64,000 bases of DNA from Acidobacteriota bacterium (GCA_003225295.1 QHYZ01000062.1:19166-83165); one strand, 5' to 3'; shown: positions 37,901 to 47,946, counted from the stretch's first letter. Numbers and translations: made by a program. Notes: generated from the sequence alone by a model not told the origin.

Positions 37901-39178
37901 ATGAAAAAGAGAAATCTCTTCTTTCCTAGAATGGTTTGGATATTCAGCCTGTTCCTGGCATTGCTCCCCTTCTCGGTGAAGGCAGGGGAGATGAGATGGT
38001 TCTTTCGCTACGCAGCAATTTTCACTCGCGGAGTCGATTTCGGTGGATCAGCCCGGATTCTTCGGCTGCACTACGCCACAACAATCAATGCACAAAGCGC
38101 CAACGGCCGGCCAGTCGTAACCGGCAAGAAGGTTGTTTTGGCTTTAGCGGCTGCCAGCGAGCGGCCTGAGGCTCTGATCGATGCGAACAACAGCAAATGC
38201 TCGGGAGACAGCTCCCAGACAAGCACCTCCGAAGCCCAATTGCAAATGCATATCGCATCCGGCCACTCCGCAGCCAGCGGAGGGATTCCGCGCTCTCACT
38301 CGATCTCGGACGCCATTTCCGCGCCGATTTATTTTCAGCTCGCGGACAGTCTGATCTACATGCAGGCAAGCCTCAACGGCTCACAGCCTCTCTGGATGAT
38401 GTTGGACACGGGTTCGAGTGTCACGGTCTTCGACGAGCCGGTATCGAAGACCCTGGGGATTCGGTTCCTTGGTGAAGGGAATGCTTATGGACCCGGGCAA
38501 GGGTCCGCCCAAAAGTTGGCATTCGCCAGCCACGCCACCATCAGTTTTGCTGGGGCAGAGCTCGGCGATCAAACTGTGGCGACGCTGCCTCTAGAGTGGT
38601 TCTCGCGTGAAGTGGGCCGAAGTACTGATGGATTCCTCGGCTCCAATGTATTCCGCAACTATGTTGTTGAAATCGATTACGCAAACCAAGTCCTTCATCT
38701 CCACGATCCGACAACCTACTCGTACTCCGGCTCGGGTCAGCGTTTGCCACTCCAGTTTATCTGGGACAACATACCGAGTGTTCGGGCGCAGGTAGTGGCG
38801 CAAGACGGGACAGCAATCACCGGTATCTTCTTGATCGATTCCGGCGCGACGACCGCGCTTTGGCTCACGAAGGCCTTCAGCGAAGCACATCCAGAGTTTC
38901 TATCGGCACAGGAGACCATGGAAGTCCCCAATGTGGTTGCCGTGGGAGGCGAGCTCAGTGCCCGCCTTGGATGGGTGCCGGCTATTAGGTTCGGAGGATT
39001 CCTGGTCTCCATGCCACTCACGCAATTTTCCCAAAATACTTCGGGCATTTTGGCCACGCCTGGCCTAGCAGGGATCATCGGGGCGCAACTGCTGCGGCGA
39101 TTTACAGTCATCTTCGACTACCCGCACGGGGTGATGATTCTCGAACCTAACGAGCACTTTGGCGACCCATCCGAGTAG
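37901..39178 (+). CDS. Secreted retropepsin-like aspartyl protease
   Basis: A 425-residue exported protein with a leader at about 1-28 (ending SVKAG) and an unassigned stretch to about 140. Two aspartyl-protease lobes follow: WMMLDTGSSVTVFD carries the first catalytic Asp, and IFLIDSGATTALWL the second. Bacterial retropepsin-like proteins usually have one such lobe per chain and dimerise; here both are in one chain, as in pepsin-type or double-lobed bacterial proteases. GFLGSNVFRNYVVEIDY and GIIGAQLLRRFTVIFDYP are the matching hydrophobic-glycine segments. It sits in one likely operon with the TonB gene. Substrates are unknown. Confidence 0.82.
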   Translation: MKKRNLFFPRMVWIFSLFLALLPFSVKAGEMRWFFRYAAIFTRGVDFGGSARILRLHYATTINAQSANGRPVVTGKKVVLALAAASERPEALIDANNSKCSGDSSQTSTSEAQLQMHIASGHSAASGGIPRSHSISDAISAPIYFQLADSLIYMQASLNGSQPLWMMLDTGSSVTVFDEPVSKTLGIRFLGEGNAYGPGQGSAQKLAFASHATISFAGAELGDQTVATLPLEWFSREVGRSTDGFLGSNVFRNYVVEIDYANQVLHLHDPTTYSYSGSGQRLPLQFIWDNIPSVRAQVVAQDGTAITGIFLIDSGATTALWLTKAFSEAHPEFLSAQETMEVPNVVAVGGELSARLGWVPAIRFGGFLVSMPLTQFSQNTSGILATPGLAGIIGAQLLRRFTVIFDYPHGVMILEPNEHFGDPSE

Positions 39179-39290
39179 GGAAAAAAGAAGCTTTGAGGAG
39201 CCGCACGCGGATCTAACTAACTAAGTTTCCGGCCAGATATCTGCCGGCCCTTGAACTGACCGCTGCATGCTAACTGAGGCGTGTTGACGT

Positions 39291-39569
39291 GTGATCCAGA
39301 GCTTTGGCTCGAGGGAAACAGACAAGCTTTTCCACTATCATCACCGCAAGCGTTTCCGCGCCATCGAGCGCGTTGCCTTGCGGAAGTTGCTCCAACTCCA
39401 CGCGGCGACAGAATTGCGGGTCTTGGCTTCGCCTCCGGGGAACCAATGGGAGGCGCTGCGAGGAGATCGGAAAGGGCAACACTCGATCCGAATCAGTGAT
39501 CAATGGCGCATCTGCTTTGTCTGGCGCGATAGCCATTGCTACGACGTGGAAATCGTCGACTATCACTAA
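39291..39569 (+). CDS. higB: HigB-type toxin (RelE/ParE superfamily)
   Basis: A 92-residue protein starting at a GTG. The C-terminal half RGDRKGQHSIRISDQWRI followed by CFVWRD and VEIVDYH is characteristic of HigB/RelE-like ribosome-dependent mRNA endonucleases. The toxin precedes the antitoxin by 14 bases, the typical HigBA order. The start codon is weak, which is common for toxins. Confidence 0.9.
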   Translation: MIQSFGSRETDKLFHYHHRKRFRAIERVALRKLLQLHAATELRVLASPPGNQWEALRGDRKGQHSIRISDQWRICFVWRDSHCYDVEIVDYH

Positions 39570-39583
39570 GCAAGGAGCTAGAG

Positions 39584-39901
39584 ATGAACAAGACCGAAAC
39601 GCTTATGCCTCCTGTGCATCCCGGTGAAATCCTGCGTGAAGATTTCATGAAGCCGCTTGGCTTGACAGTCAACAAGCTTGCGCTCGAACTGCATGTTCCC
39701 GCGACGCGCGTAGGGGAAATCGTGCATGAGCGCCGCCGGATCACTGCGGAGACTGCCCTGCGTCTGGCGCGATACTTCCATACGAACGCTGAGTTTTGGC
39801 TCAATCTTCAGAACTTCTACGATCTAGAAGTGTCCAGACGTTCGGGAAAGGTTTCCGAGATCGAGCGCCAAGTACATCCTCGACCATCACTGGCCTCCTG
39901 A
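39584..39901 (+). CDS. higA: HigA-type antitoxin (XRE-family)
   Basis: A 105-residue protein with PPVHPGEILREDFMKPLGLT and the helix-turn-helix LALELHVPATRVGEIVHERR, followed by TALRLARYFHTNAEFWLNLQ, the standard HigA signature. The ATG at 39584 has AAGGAG seven bases upstream. It neutralises HigB and represses the operon. The 200 bases after it, to 40102, hold no gene I can support. Confidence 0.93.
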   Translation: MNKTETLMPPVHPGEILREDFMKPLGLTVNKLALELHVPATRVGEIVHERRRITAETALRLARYFHTNAEFWLNLQNFYDLEVSRRSGKVSEIERQVHPRPSLAS

Positions 39902-40102
39902 ACTCTCCTCAACGATTTCGCGGCGTGTTGGGTGCAGATCGAGTTGCCAGCTGGATTAACCTGTAATCGGAGCTTCGGGGGAGAGTTTGCCTGTAACACG
40001 CGCCCCACGGCCCGTCTGAGACCCTTTGCGGGCGGTAATAACCGGGGATAGAATGCCTTCAAATGCGCAAACGAGGTAGGACGCTGGTTCCCCACAAGTG
40101 AG

Positions 40103-41659
40103 ATGGTCTGCATGATGAATTTCTCGCGCAAAGTCCTCGACGCAACTAATCCACTGAAAAAGCAATTTCTTGTGGCCCTCATCGCTGAAGTTGGCGTGCT
40201 GCTGGGCATTTTTAGTGGGGTGGTCTGGGCGCAAAGTGCTTCCCTACCGCAGGGAGAGGCGAACATTGTGGAGGGCACGGTCCGCAGCTCGGCCGGCAAG
40301 CTGCTTAAGGGGGCATCTGTTCTGCTGGAGGAAAAGGAGCGGTCGAACTCTCTTGAGACGAAGACCAAGGCAGATGGGAGTTTTGTTTTTTCGGGAGTGC
40401 GCCCAGGAGTATATACGCTGAGGGCGAAAATATCGGGATGGTGCGAGGGCGTCTCGAATCCCTTGGTTCTAATCGCGGGAGACAAGAAGCGCGTAGATCT
40501 GGTCTTAGAATTGACAGCGGATCATCCTGGCGGTTCAGGCACACCCTCTTCTTCGGGCTCTGCGGCGGGAGCGATGGAATTTGAAGACAAGCCGAGCTTC
40601 ACGGTTGCAGGAGTCACGGATTGGAATAATACGGGGATGCATGGGTCGGACGTGAATGCAAGAACTAGTGAAGCGCTGGCAAAGGAAACGGTGGCGCTCA
40701 AAAACGGAGGGTTGGTTGAAAAATCGACAGGGGATACCAAAGCCGGGGCGCCGTCACTGAACTACGGCGAATCTCAGGAAAGACTGCTTGCAGCTCGTGA
40801 GCAAGTGCGAACGATGCTGGCGAAGGCGGATACTGCCAACGGGCATCGGTTGATGGGCGAACTCAACGAACGATTGGGTGATCCACTGGAAGCGGTACGG
40901 GAATATGAGCGGGCGGCTCTGATGGATCCTAGCGAGCAGAATCACTTCGAGTGGGGCACGGAGTTGTTGCTTCACCGAGCGGATGGACCGGCGGTAGAAG
41001 TTTTCACCAAGGGATCTCACGCGCATCCGGACTCCGCGAGAATGCTGGCGGGGCTTGGCGCAGCGCTGTACGCCGAGGGCAAAAGGGCGGAGGCAGCGGG
41101 GCGGCTCTGCGAAGCTTCAGATTTGAAGCCCGCGGATCCTGCGCCTTACGTTTTCCTGGGAAAAATGGAGAAGGCGGCGACCGGAGTGCTGGCGTGTGTG
41201 GAACAAAAGCTAGCACGATTTGCGCAGGAACAGCCTGGGAATGCTCTCGCAAATTATTATTACGGAGTGACGCTGTGGAAACGCGACCGGGGATCGGAGA
41301 AAAATGCCGCGGGCTTGCAGCAGGCTGAAGCGTTGCTCGAAAAAGCGGTGAACATTGATCCCCAACTTGGCGAGGCATATTTACAGCTTGGGATTTTGCA
41401 TTCCGAGCGGGGCGATTTCGAGCAGGCCATTCGCGATTACAAGAAGGCCATCGAAGTAAACCCCCAGCTCGGCGAAGCCCACTACCGTCTGGGTTCCGCC
41501 TACAAACGGATTGGCGAAGAATCGAAAGCACAGCAGGAATTTCGGGCGTACGAGAAGATTGAAAAAGCGCAAACCGCTGCAATCGAGAGCCGCAGGCGGG
41601 AACTTCGACAATTCCTGATTATTTTACAGGACCAGCCGGCAGCCCTTTCACCACCTTGA
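40103..41659 (+). CDS. Secreted protein with carboxypeptidase-regulatory-like domain and TPRs
   Basis: A 518-residue protein with a leader of about 44 residues (ending GVVWAQ). An Ig-like regulatory domain covers about 50-135 (IVEGTVRSSAGKLLKGASVLL). A low-complexity linker to about 215 precedes a TPR array to about 500. The TPR part matches the protein at 57213 closely: FEWGTELLLHRADGPAVEVF here against FDWGSELLLHRTVGPAVEVF there. Both end in a basic coiled tail (ESRRRELRQF here). The gene is convergent with the CRTAC1 operon, 13 bases away. It belongs to an acidobacterial TPR subfamily of unknown role. Confidence 0.85.
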   Translation: MVCMMNFSRKVLDATNPLKKQFLVALIAEVGVLLGIFSGVVWAQSASLPQGEANIVEGTVRSSAGKLLKGASVLLEEKERSNSLETKTKADGSFVFSGVRPGVYTLRAKISGWCEGVSNPLVLIAGDKKRVDLVLELTADHPGGSGTPSSSGSAAGAMEFEDKPSFTVAGVTDWNNTGMHGSDVNARTSEALAKETVALKNGGLVEKSTGDTKAGAPSLNYGESQERLLAAREQVRTMLAKADTANGHRLMGELNERLGDPLEAVREYERAALMDPSEQNHFEWGTELLLHRADGPAVEVFTKGSHAHPDSARMLAGLGAALYAEGKRAEAAGRLCEASDLKPADPAPYVFLGKMEKAATGVLACVEQKLARFAQEQPGNALANYYYGVTLWKRDRGSEKNAAGLQQAEALLEKAVNIDPQLGEAYLQLGILHSERGDFEQAIRDYKKAIEVNPQLGEAHYRLGSAYKRIGEESKAQQEFRAYEKIEKAQTAAIESRRRELRQFLIILQDQPAALSPP

Positions 41660-41672
41660 AAATCGGAATACT

Positions 41673-43475
41673 CTATTTAGTCTTGGAGTTGAGGGGTGCT
41701 ACGATCCCGCTGCCTTCGCGGATGGTCAATATCTGATTCACCTTCACCTGCTTGAGCTGCTCGACTTTCTGCGTGGTCGGCCATTTGACTTCGATGAGCT
41801 CTACCGTTTGAGCTTTTCCCAAACCGAAGTGCAGGCGCAGATCGCTCTGCGACATAACGCTTGAGCCGCTGTGGACTTCATCCATCTGGGCATGCTTGCC
41901 GGTGACAACCCGCACGCGCGCGCCGATGGCGGTGCGATTGCACTTTGTGCCGATCAGCTTGATCTTGATCCAATTCTGCTGGTTGCCGCCGTCGTTGCGA
42001 AGCAGTGAAGGCGGGTCGTTCATGTTCAGAACCAGAGCGTCGATGTCGCCATCGTTGTCATAGTCCCCGAAGGCTGCGCCGCGGCTGGAGAAGCGCTCGC
42101 TGATACCAGGTCCCATTTCTGACGAGACATCCTTGAAGCGGCCTTCACCCATGTTCTTGTAGACCAAGCGTGGATTTTTGTAGGTCTGCCCAAGCTCATG
42201 CCCCTCGATTTCGGGATAGACGTGTCCATTGATCTGCAGGATGTCCGGCCAGCCGTCATTATCGTAATCAATGAAGCCGCAACCCCAAGCAACGTACTGG
42301 TTGTTGATGCCGATGCCCGAGGAGAATGTAACGTCACTAAAGGTTCCGTCGCCGTTGTTGTGATAGAGGTTGCACGTGTCGTCGGCGAAGTTGGTCTTGA
42401 AAATATCAAGCCATCCGTCGCCGTCATAATCGGCGACGGCAACGCCCATTCCGGCTTGTTCGTGGCCGTTCTCGCTGTAGGCGCAGCCGGCGATGACCGC
42501 GACATCGGTGAAAGTACCGTCGTGGTTGTTGTGGAAGAGCATACTGGGTTCGGAATCCACGGCGACATATATATCGGGCCAGCCGTCATTATCAAAATCA
42601 TAGGAGACGGCTGTGATGGAATACCGAGGGCCGGGCTTGAGGATTCCGGACTTCGCGGAGACATCGGTAAAGGTGCCGTCGCCGTTGTTGTGGAAGAGAA
42701 CGTTGGTGTCGCCGGTTAAACCGCGCGGACCGCACATTACGGGAACGCCTTTCCACTGACACTGCGGCGGGTCAGTCTTGGAGGGAGTTTTTTCCGGATC
42801 GAGCTTGATGTAATTGCAGACAAAGAGATCGAGACGGCCGTCGCGGTCGTAGTCCAGCCACGTACATCCGGCTCCCCAGCGGATTTGGTCGTCGTAGACG
42901 CCGGCTTTGCGCGTGACATCAGTGAAGGTGCCGTCGCCACTGTTGTGAAAAAGGATGTTGTGTCCCCAGAAGCAGCAGAAGAGATCGTCCCAGCCATCGT
43001 TGTCGTAATCGCCGACGCAGACGCCTGTCTGCCAGCCGGTGCGGGCGAGGCCGGACTTTTCTGTGACGTCGGTGAAGGTTCCATCGCGATTGTTCTTGTA
43101 AAGATGCGAGGTGGGAGCTTTGCCGGGTGGCCAGTCGGTATTGATGCGGGTTCCGTTCGTGAGATAGATGTCGAGCCAGCCGTCATTGTCATAATCGAAA
43201 AAAGCCAGTCCGCTGCCCTTCGCTTCGATGATGTATTTTTTGTGCTCGGCGCCGCCCCAGACATTAGGAACGGTTAGGCCGGCCTCGCGAGCTACGTCGA
43301 CGAACTGGACCGGCGAGGCTGCCGGTGAATTTGAAGTGGATGGAATTGGAAGAGTTGCCGCTTCGAGGCGCTTCGTGCCAGGCCATCTCCAGAGCGGAGT
43401 TGCGAGCGCCTCTAATAGTGAACTGCCAAGAACGATTAAGGACGAGCCGAGAAATCGGCGGCGCAAGAGATTCAT
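41673..43475 (-). CDS. CRTAC1-family protein: FG-GAP/VCBS propeller with ASPIC/UnbV domain
   Basis: A 600-residue protein. The start MNLLRRRFLGSSLIVLGSSL is a twin-arginine-type leader. Seven DxDxDG calcium loops (for example FFDYDNDGWLDIY, LDYDRDGRLDLFV, IDYDNDGWPDILQ) mark a seven-bladed propeller over about 60-480. An ASPIC/UnbV domain closes the protein (about 500-580: KCNRTAIGARVRVVTGKHAQ, SDLRLHFGLGKAQTVELIEVKWP). Such proteins are extracytoplasmic and thought to bind glycans or proteins; no enzyme activity is established. It is the last gene of the five-gene minus-strand operon, 88 bases after its paralogue. Confidence 0.88.
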   Translation of the reverse strand: MNLLRRRFLGSSLIVLGSSLLEALATPLWRWPGTKRLEAATLPIPSTSNSPAASPVQFVDVAREAGLTVPNVWGGAEHKKYIIEAKGSGLAFFDYDNDGWLDIYLTNGTRINTDWPPGKAPTSHLYKNNRDGTFTDVTEKSGLARTGWQTGVCVGDYDNDGWDDLFCCFWGHNILFHNSGDGTFTDVTRKAGVYDDQIRWGAGCTWLDYDRDGRLDLFVCNYIKLDPEKTPSKTDPPQCQWKGVPVMCGPRGLTGDTNVLFHNNGDGTFTDVSAKSGILKPGPRYSITAVSYDFDNDGWPDIYVAVDSEPSMLFHNNHDGTFTDVAVIAGCAYSENGHEQAGMGVAVADYDGDGWLDIFKTNFADDTCNLYHNNGDGTFSDVTFSSGIGINNQYVAWGCGFIDYDNDGWPDILQINGHVYPEIEGHELGQTYKNPRLVYKNMGEGRFKDVSSEMGPGISERFSSRGAAFGDYDNDGDIDALVLNMNDPPSLLRNDGGNQQNWIKIKLIGTKCNRTAIGARVRVVTGKHAQMDEVHSGSSVMSQSDLRLHFGLGKAQTVELIEVKWPTTQKVEQLKQVKVNQILTIREGSGIVAPLNSKTK

Positions 43476-43563
43476 AGTCAGTGATCACCCGGGGCGCAAG
43501 TTGCCGAGCTGCAATTTGGCGACCGAACCAATTCGCTTGCAGAGCGTCTTCGGCTGTCTCTCT

Positions 43564-45348
43564 TCATTTACCTGGCACCTTGGGAAAATTGCGAGGCACA
43601 ATTCCCGCGCCCTCCTTGACGGCGATGATCTTGTCGATGGGCACAGTCGTCAGCCTGTCTATCTGCCCGCTCGGCCAAGTGATTTCCAGAGATTCGATCT
43701 TCGCGCGCTTGCCCAAGCCAAAATGAATTCGTGGATCGCTTGCCGACATGTAGCTCATGCCGCCTTTGGACTGTTCGACGTGGGTGACGCCTTCGGAAGT
43801 GAGCTTCAGAGAAGTGCCAATTCCATCGCGATTCGATTTTGTACCAATGAGCAGAATTTCCAGCCAATGATTGGCGTTGCCGCCATTGTTGACAAGAAGC
43901 TCCGGATAGTCACCGCGATTATTGATGGCGATGTCCATGTCCCCGTCATTGTCGAAATCAGCCGTAGCCAGGCCCCGGCCAGCGATGGGGCGGATGAAGT
44001 CTGGGCCTAAAGAATCCGAAACTTTTTCAAACCGACCCTGTCCCAAATTCCGGAGCATCAACAGCGGTTCCTGGTAGGACACTTCGCTGTGGTACAGATT
44101 CACGTTGTCCAGCATGGCGCCGTTCAACTGCAGAATATCGGGCCAGCCGTCGTTATCGTAATCCAGAAACTTCGTGGACACACCGCTCAACAGCATGGCT
44201 TTGTTGCCGATGCCGGAGCGATAGGTGCAGTCGTCGAACGTTCCATCACGGTTGTTGTGGTAGAGACGATTCAATTCAAAATCGAGGTGCGTGACATAGA
44301 CATCCTGCCAACCATCACCGTCCACGTCCGCGGCGTCAATGCCCATGCCCGCTTCGTAGCGGCCGTCTTCGCTCGCCGCCAAACCGGAGACGAAGGAAGC
44401 ATCCTGAAACGTTCCGTCGTGCTTATTGAGGAAAAGAAAATTCGGCCAAGTATCATTGGCGATAGCGATGTCTCCCCAGCCGTCATTGTTAAAATCGGCG
44501 AGAACGACCCCCATGCCCTTGGATTCGGGCTTGCCAACACCGGACACATCGCTGACGTCGGTAAACGTGCCGTCGTGATTATTGTGATAAAGCTTGGTCT
44601 TCTGCCCTTTGTAGTTGCCGGGATTGCAGTAAGAGCGGTAACCAGGGCGGCGCTCGCCACACCACAGATTTGTCTTAGGCGTCCACTCGATGTAATTCGT
44701 TACCACCAGGTCGAGCCAGCCATCCTTATCGTAATCGAACCATCCGGCGCTGGTTGACCACTGGCCTTCGTCGGCGACACGGGCTTTGAAAGTGACGTCG
44801 GTAAATGTTCCGTCGCCGTTGTTGTGATAAAGGATTGCGCGGCCGTAGCCGGTGACGTACAGGTCGGGATAGCCGTCATTGTCGAAGTCGCCGACGGCGA
44901 CTCCCTGACCATAGTGGCCCGCACCGCCGACGCCGGCTTTTTCCGTCACATCGGTAAACGTTCCGTCACCATTGTTGTGGTAAAGCGCCGAGCGCAGAGG
45001 ATGCGGCGGTTTGTAAATGTCGGTGGCTGCTGATTGTACAAAGTATAGATCCATGAGGCCGTCCTGATCATAGTCAATCCAGCCGACGCCGGTGCCCATC
45101 GTTTCGAGGTAATACTTTTCTTCGGTTTGCGTGGAATCCTGGCGAAACGTGATTCCGGCTGCTTGTCGAACATCGGTATACCGGACCGTGATTCGCGCGT
45201 CCTGCGTTTTAGCAGCTTGCCCAGCGGAACTTCTTAGTTGGATAGCGGCAACACTCATCGCACTGAGTGCGAGGATTGCGCTCCAGTTGTTTGTAAGCTT
45301 GAATGCCCTGCTGCTCGTTGTGCTTTTCCCCATCCCTGGTCTGCTCAC
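43564..45348 (-). CDS. CRTAC1-family protein: FG-GAP/VCBS propeller with ASPIC/UnbV domain
   Basis: A 594-residue paralogue of the protein at 41673, with a Sec-type hydrophobic leader (NWSAILALSAMSVAAIQL). Seven calcium-loop blades are visible (WIDYDQDGLMDLY, VGDFDNDGYPDLY, WFDYDKDGWLDLV, LADFNNDGWGDIA, AADVDGDGWQDVY, FLDYDNDGWPDIL, TADFDNDGDMDIA). A C-terminal ASPIC/UnbV domain follows (KSNRDGIGTSLKLTSEGVT, DPRIHFGLGKRAKIESLEITWP). The start overlaps the end of the TPR gene at 45345 by four bases, so the two proteins are probably made in fixed ratio and may interact. Confidence 0.88.
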   Translation of the reverse strand: MSRPGMGKSTTSSRAFKLTNNWSAILALSAMSVAAIQLRSSAGQAAKTQDARITVRYTDVRQAAGITFRQDSTQTEEKYYLETMGTGVGWIDYDQDGLMDLYFVQSAATDIYKPPHPLRSALYHNNGDGTFTDVTEKAGVGGAGHYGQGVAVGDFDNDGYPDLYVTGYGRAILYHNNGDGTFTDVTFKARVADEGQWSTSAGWFDYDKDGWLDLVVTNYIEWTPKTNLWCGERRPGYRSYCNPGNYKGQKTKLYHNNHDGTFTDVSDVSGVGKPESKGMGVVLADFNNDGWGDIAIANDTWPNFLFLNKHDGTFQDASFVSGLAASEDGRYEAGMGIDAADVDGDGWQDVYVTHLDFELNRLYHNNRDGTFDDCTYRSGIGNKAMLLSGVSTKFLDYDNDGWPDILQLNGAMLDNVNLYHSEVSYQEPLLMLRNLGQGRFEKVSDSLGPDFIRPIAGRGLATADFDNDGDMDIAINNRGDYPELLVNNGGNANHWLEILLIGTKSNRDGIGTSLKLTSEGVTHVEQSKGGMSYMSASDPRIHFGLGKRAKIESLEITWPSGQIDRLTTVPIDKIIAVKEGAGIVPRNFPKVPGK

Positions 45349-47900
45349 AGTGTCCGGTCAGCGAGCGACAACGCCAGTTGAAGCAGCTGCTGCCTGGCAA
45401 CCATGGGCATGGGTTCGCGGAGCGAAGACGACGTCACCGGGGCTTGGTCCAGCGCTTCTTCAATACGATTCACATCCAAACCACCGGCTGCGTTGCTGCC
45501 CTTGAAACGATTCAGCACTTCCCGGGCTTTGGTAATTTCTCCCGTTTGATAATAAAAAACGCCCAGCGTGGAATAGCTCCCGGGCCATTCGGGCAAAAGG
45601 TCCACGGCGCGCTCGAGGTTTTCCGCGGCTTGCGGAGTCTTCCCTTCCAACACCGAAACAATTCCCAAGCCCCAGAGGATTTTTCCGGAGCTGGGAATTC
45701 GCGCCAGACCTTTCCGCAACGTCTTTTCGGCGCCGCTGACATTATTTTCGCGGAGTTCGACGAGAGTCAGCGACAGGTAATACTGGTCGTTGTCAGGATT
45801 GCGGCGGATGGCCTCTTGGAAAATTCCTTTGGCGCGGGCCGTGTCGCCCAGACGCGCATGGATGTCACCGAGCAGCGCCAGGTAAGCATCGTCCTGTTGA
45901 CCCGCCGGCGAAACTTGCTGCGAAGCTTCGAGCGCCTGCGGGTAGAGGCCTTTGCGAAAGTAGGCATCCATCAAATCAAATTTCACGTCGTCGGAATCCG
46001 GGTTGGCGCCGAAGGCCGATTGGAAATGCTGAATGGCGTCGTCGTACAAACGGTAGCGGGCCAGCAGTACACCCTCTCCGGTCTGTGTGCGGTAGTCGCC
46101 TGAGCTGATCTGATCAAGCTGCGCAATGGTTTTTCGAGCATCCTCGAGTTTTCCCAGTTTCAGATAAGCTTCGGCCAGCAGGTAGAGGTCTTGCGGCTGG
46201 TCCGGATGTTTCTGAATCTGCTCGGTCAGCTCGGTCAAATCCAGTTGAGTCCGCGCCTGAGGCGAAAGGCTGGAGCGGTTATCAAGGTAGTCGAAAAGAT
46301 GTTGGTACGGGTACGGCCCCGGCGAAGGGTCTTTCGAAAGCGTCTGAAAAACGCTTAAATCCCTCTGTGCGGCCGCGAGCTGATGGAGGCTCCTCTCGAC
46401 CATTGCCAGCTTGTAATATCCCGAGGCGGCGTTGCGGCTGGCTTTCACATATCGTCGAAGCAGCTCCGCGGCCTCTTCCAATCTCTTGTTGGCAATTCGC
46501 AGATTCGCCAATTCCAAGAGCGCTTCGGAAAAATCGGGGTTGGAGCGAAGCGCTTGTTGAAACAACTCCTCGGCGCGCGTGTGATTTCCCTGACGCTCCT
46601 CGATGTAGCCTAGGTTGAACAGACAGGAGGCGTTGCGCGGATCCTTCTTGAGTCCTTCTTGAAAATACTTCCGGGCTTCATCGAAGCGCCCTAGATGCCG
46701 ATACGAGAGTCCCATGAATGTGTAAGATCGCGGCGACGGATCCAGTTGAATCAGTGTCTTAAACTCTTCGATGGCCCTTTCCGCCTTGCCGGACATGAAA
46801 TAGCTCTCGCCCAACGCGGCGTAGAGATCGACACGCTGCGGCGCGATTTTCAGACCGGATTCCAGGAGCGGGATCGCATCTTCAAAATAATTCTGCGACA
46901 TGCTGACCCGCGCCAGAAGAAAGATGATGTCCGTATTCAGAGGAGCCAGCTTGTGCGCTCGAACCAGCAGATCCAGAGCATCAACTGCTCTCGTTTGATC
47001 CGCGTAGACTTGCGCCAGCAGATAGAGCGTCTCGGGTGAATCGGGTTTCAATTTCAGCGCCCGATTGAGTGTCTGCTCGGCTTTCGCGTAGTCGCCACCG
47101 CGAAGATAAGTTTGTCCAAGATTAAAGAGAATCTCGAACGTTTCCGGCTGCAGCGCAATGGCCTTTTCCAGTTCGAGTTGGGCTGCCGGGTATTGTTTTT
47201 CAGAAGCCAGCAACACGCCAAGAGTGAAATGCAGTTGGACGTCCTCCTTATTCTGAGCGGACAGCTCGGTTGCAGCTTTCAGACCTTCGGCAGTTCTGCG
47301 AGCCTGGAGAAGCGCGCGAATAAGGTTGAACCGAGTTTGGACGTTCGCGGGGCGCACACGCTGAAAGTGGACAATGGCTTCGGTAGGCTGGCCCTTGGCC
47401 ATCAGGACCAGGCCCAAGTTGTAGTTGCCATCACGATTCGCGGGATCCAGACCCAAGATTGTCCGGAACTCTTTCTCGGCTAGATCTGGTTTTCGCTCGG
47501 CGACATACACGTTCCCGAGGTTGTTGCGAGTTCTCGTGGAGTGGGGGTCAAGCTTCAGCGCATGCTGAAACGCTTCCAAGGCGTTGGCGTATTCTTTTTG
47601 GTCGCTGTAGATAATTCCCAACAAATTGTACGCCTCCACACTGGAGGAATTTCGCTGGAGCTCTTCTTGAATTTTTTCTTTGGCTTGTTCTATCAGGCCT
47701 TGGCGAAGCAGTTCTTCCACTTCCGGAAAATGTGATTGGATTTTCCCCGTTGGCGTGGCATTTTTCCTGCTGGGGACAGATTGCTGCGCTTCGGATACTC
47801 CGGGAAACAAGAAAATCAGGGACAGCAGGAGGATGCCCTTAAATCTGGGCCTTCTACCCGTAAACCTCCATGAAGGCCGCATTGAAACACTGAACTTCAT
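45345..47900 (-). CDS. Large secreted TPR-repeat protein
   Basis: An 851-residue protein with a leader at about 1-38 (ILLLSLIFLFPGVSEAQQ) and some 20 TPRs across the rest (PHSTRTRNNLGNVYVAERKP, NPDFSEALLELANLRIANKR, RNPDNDQYYLSLTLVELREN). No other domain is seen. It overlaps the downstream CRTAC1 gene by four bases and lies 46 bases after the redoxin-containing fusion gene. As a long superhelical scaffold, it could organise the propeller proteins on the cell surface (inference). Confidence 0.88.
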   Translation of the reverse strand: MKFSVSMRPSWRFTGRRPRFKGILLLSLIFLFPGVSEAQQSVPSRKNATPTGKIQSHFPEVEELLRQGLIEQAKEKIQEELQRNSSSVEAYNLLGIIYSDQKEYANALEAFQHALKLDPHSTRTRNNLGNVYVAERKPDLAEKEFRTILGLDPANRDGNYNLGLVLMAKGQPTEAIVHFQRVRPANVQTRFNLIRALLQARRTAEGLKAATELSAQNKEDVQLHFTLGVLLASEKQYPAAQLELEKAIALQPETFEILFNLGQTYLRGGDYAKAEQTLNRALKLKPDSPETLYLLAQVYADQTRAVDALDLLVRAHKLAPLNTDIIFLLARVSMSQNYFEDAIPLLESGLKIAPQRVDLYAALGESYFMSGKAERAIEEFKTLIQLDPSPRSYTFMGLSYRHLGRFDEARKYFQEGLKKDPRNASCLFNLGYIEERQGNHTRAEELFQQALRSNPDFSEALLELANLRIANKRLEEAAELLRRYVKASRNAASGYYKLAMVERSLHQLAAAQRDLSVFQTLSKDPSPGPYPYQHLFDYLDNRSSLSPQARTQLDLTELTEQIQKHPDQPQDLYLLAEAYLKLGKLEDARKTIAQLDQISSGDYRTQTGEGVLLARYRLYDDAIQHFQSAFGANPDSDDVKFDLMDAYFRKGLYPQALEASQQVSPAGQQDDAYLALLGDIHARLGDTARAKGIFQEAIRRNPDNDQYYLSLTLVELRENNVSGAEKTLRKGLARIPSSGKILWGLGIVSVLEGKTPQAAENLERAVDLLPEWPGSYSTLGVFYYQTGEITKAREVLNRFKGSNAAGGLDVNRIEEALDQAPVTSSSLREPMPMVARQQLLQLALSLADRTL

Positions 47901-47946
47901 CCTCCAGTATGCCTCCCTGAGTGCTCTGATCGCAGTTGCCGCAAGG

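Noticed and set aside
39291..39901. HigBA as sign of a mobile island
   Set aside because: No integrase, attachment repeat or transposase is nearby, so only a toxin-antitoxin pair is called.
42198..42719. Valine/isoleucine-rich plus-strand frame
   Set aside because: It is the complement of the calcium-loop codons of the CRTAC1 gene; such repeats produce open antisense frames.
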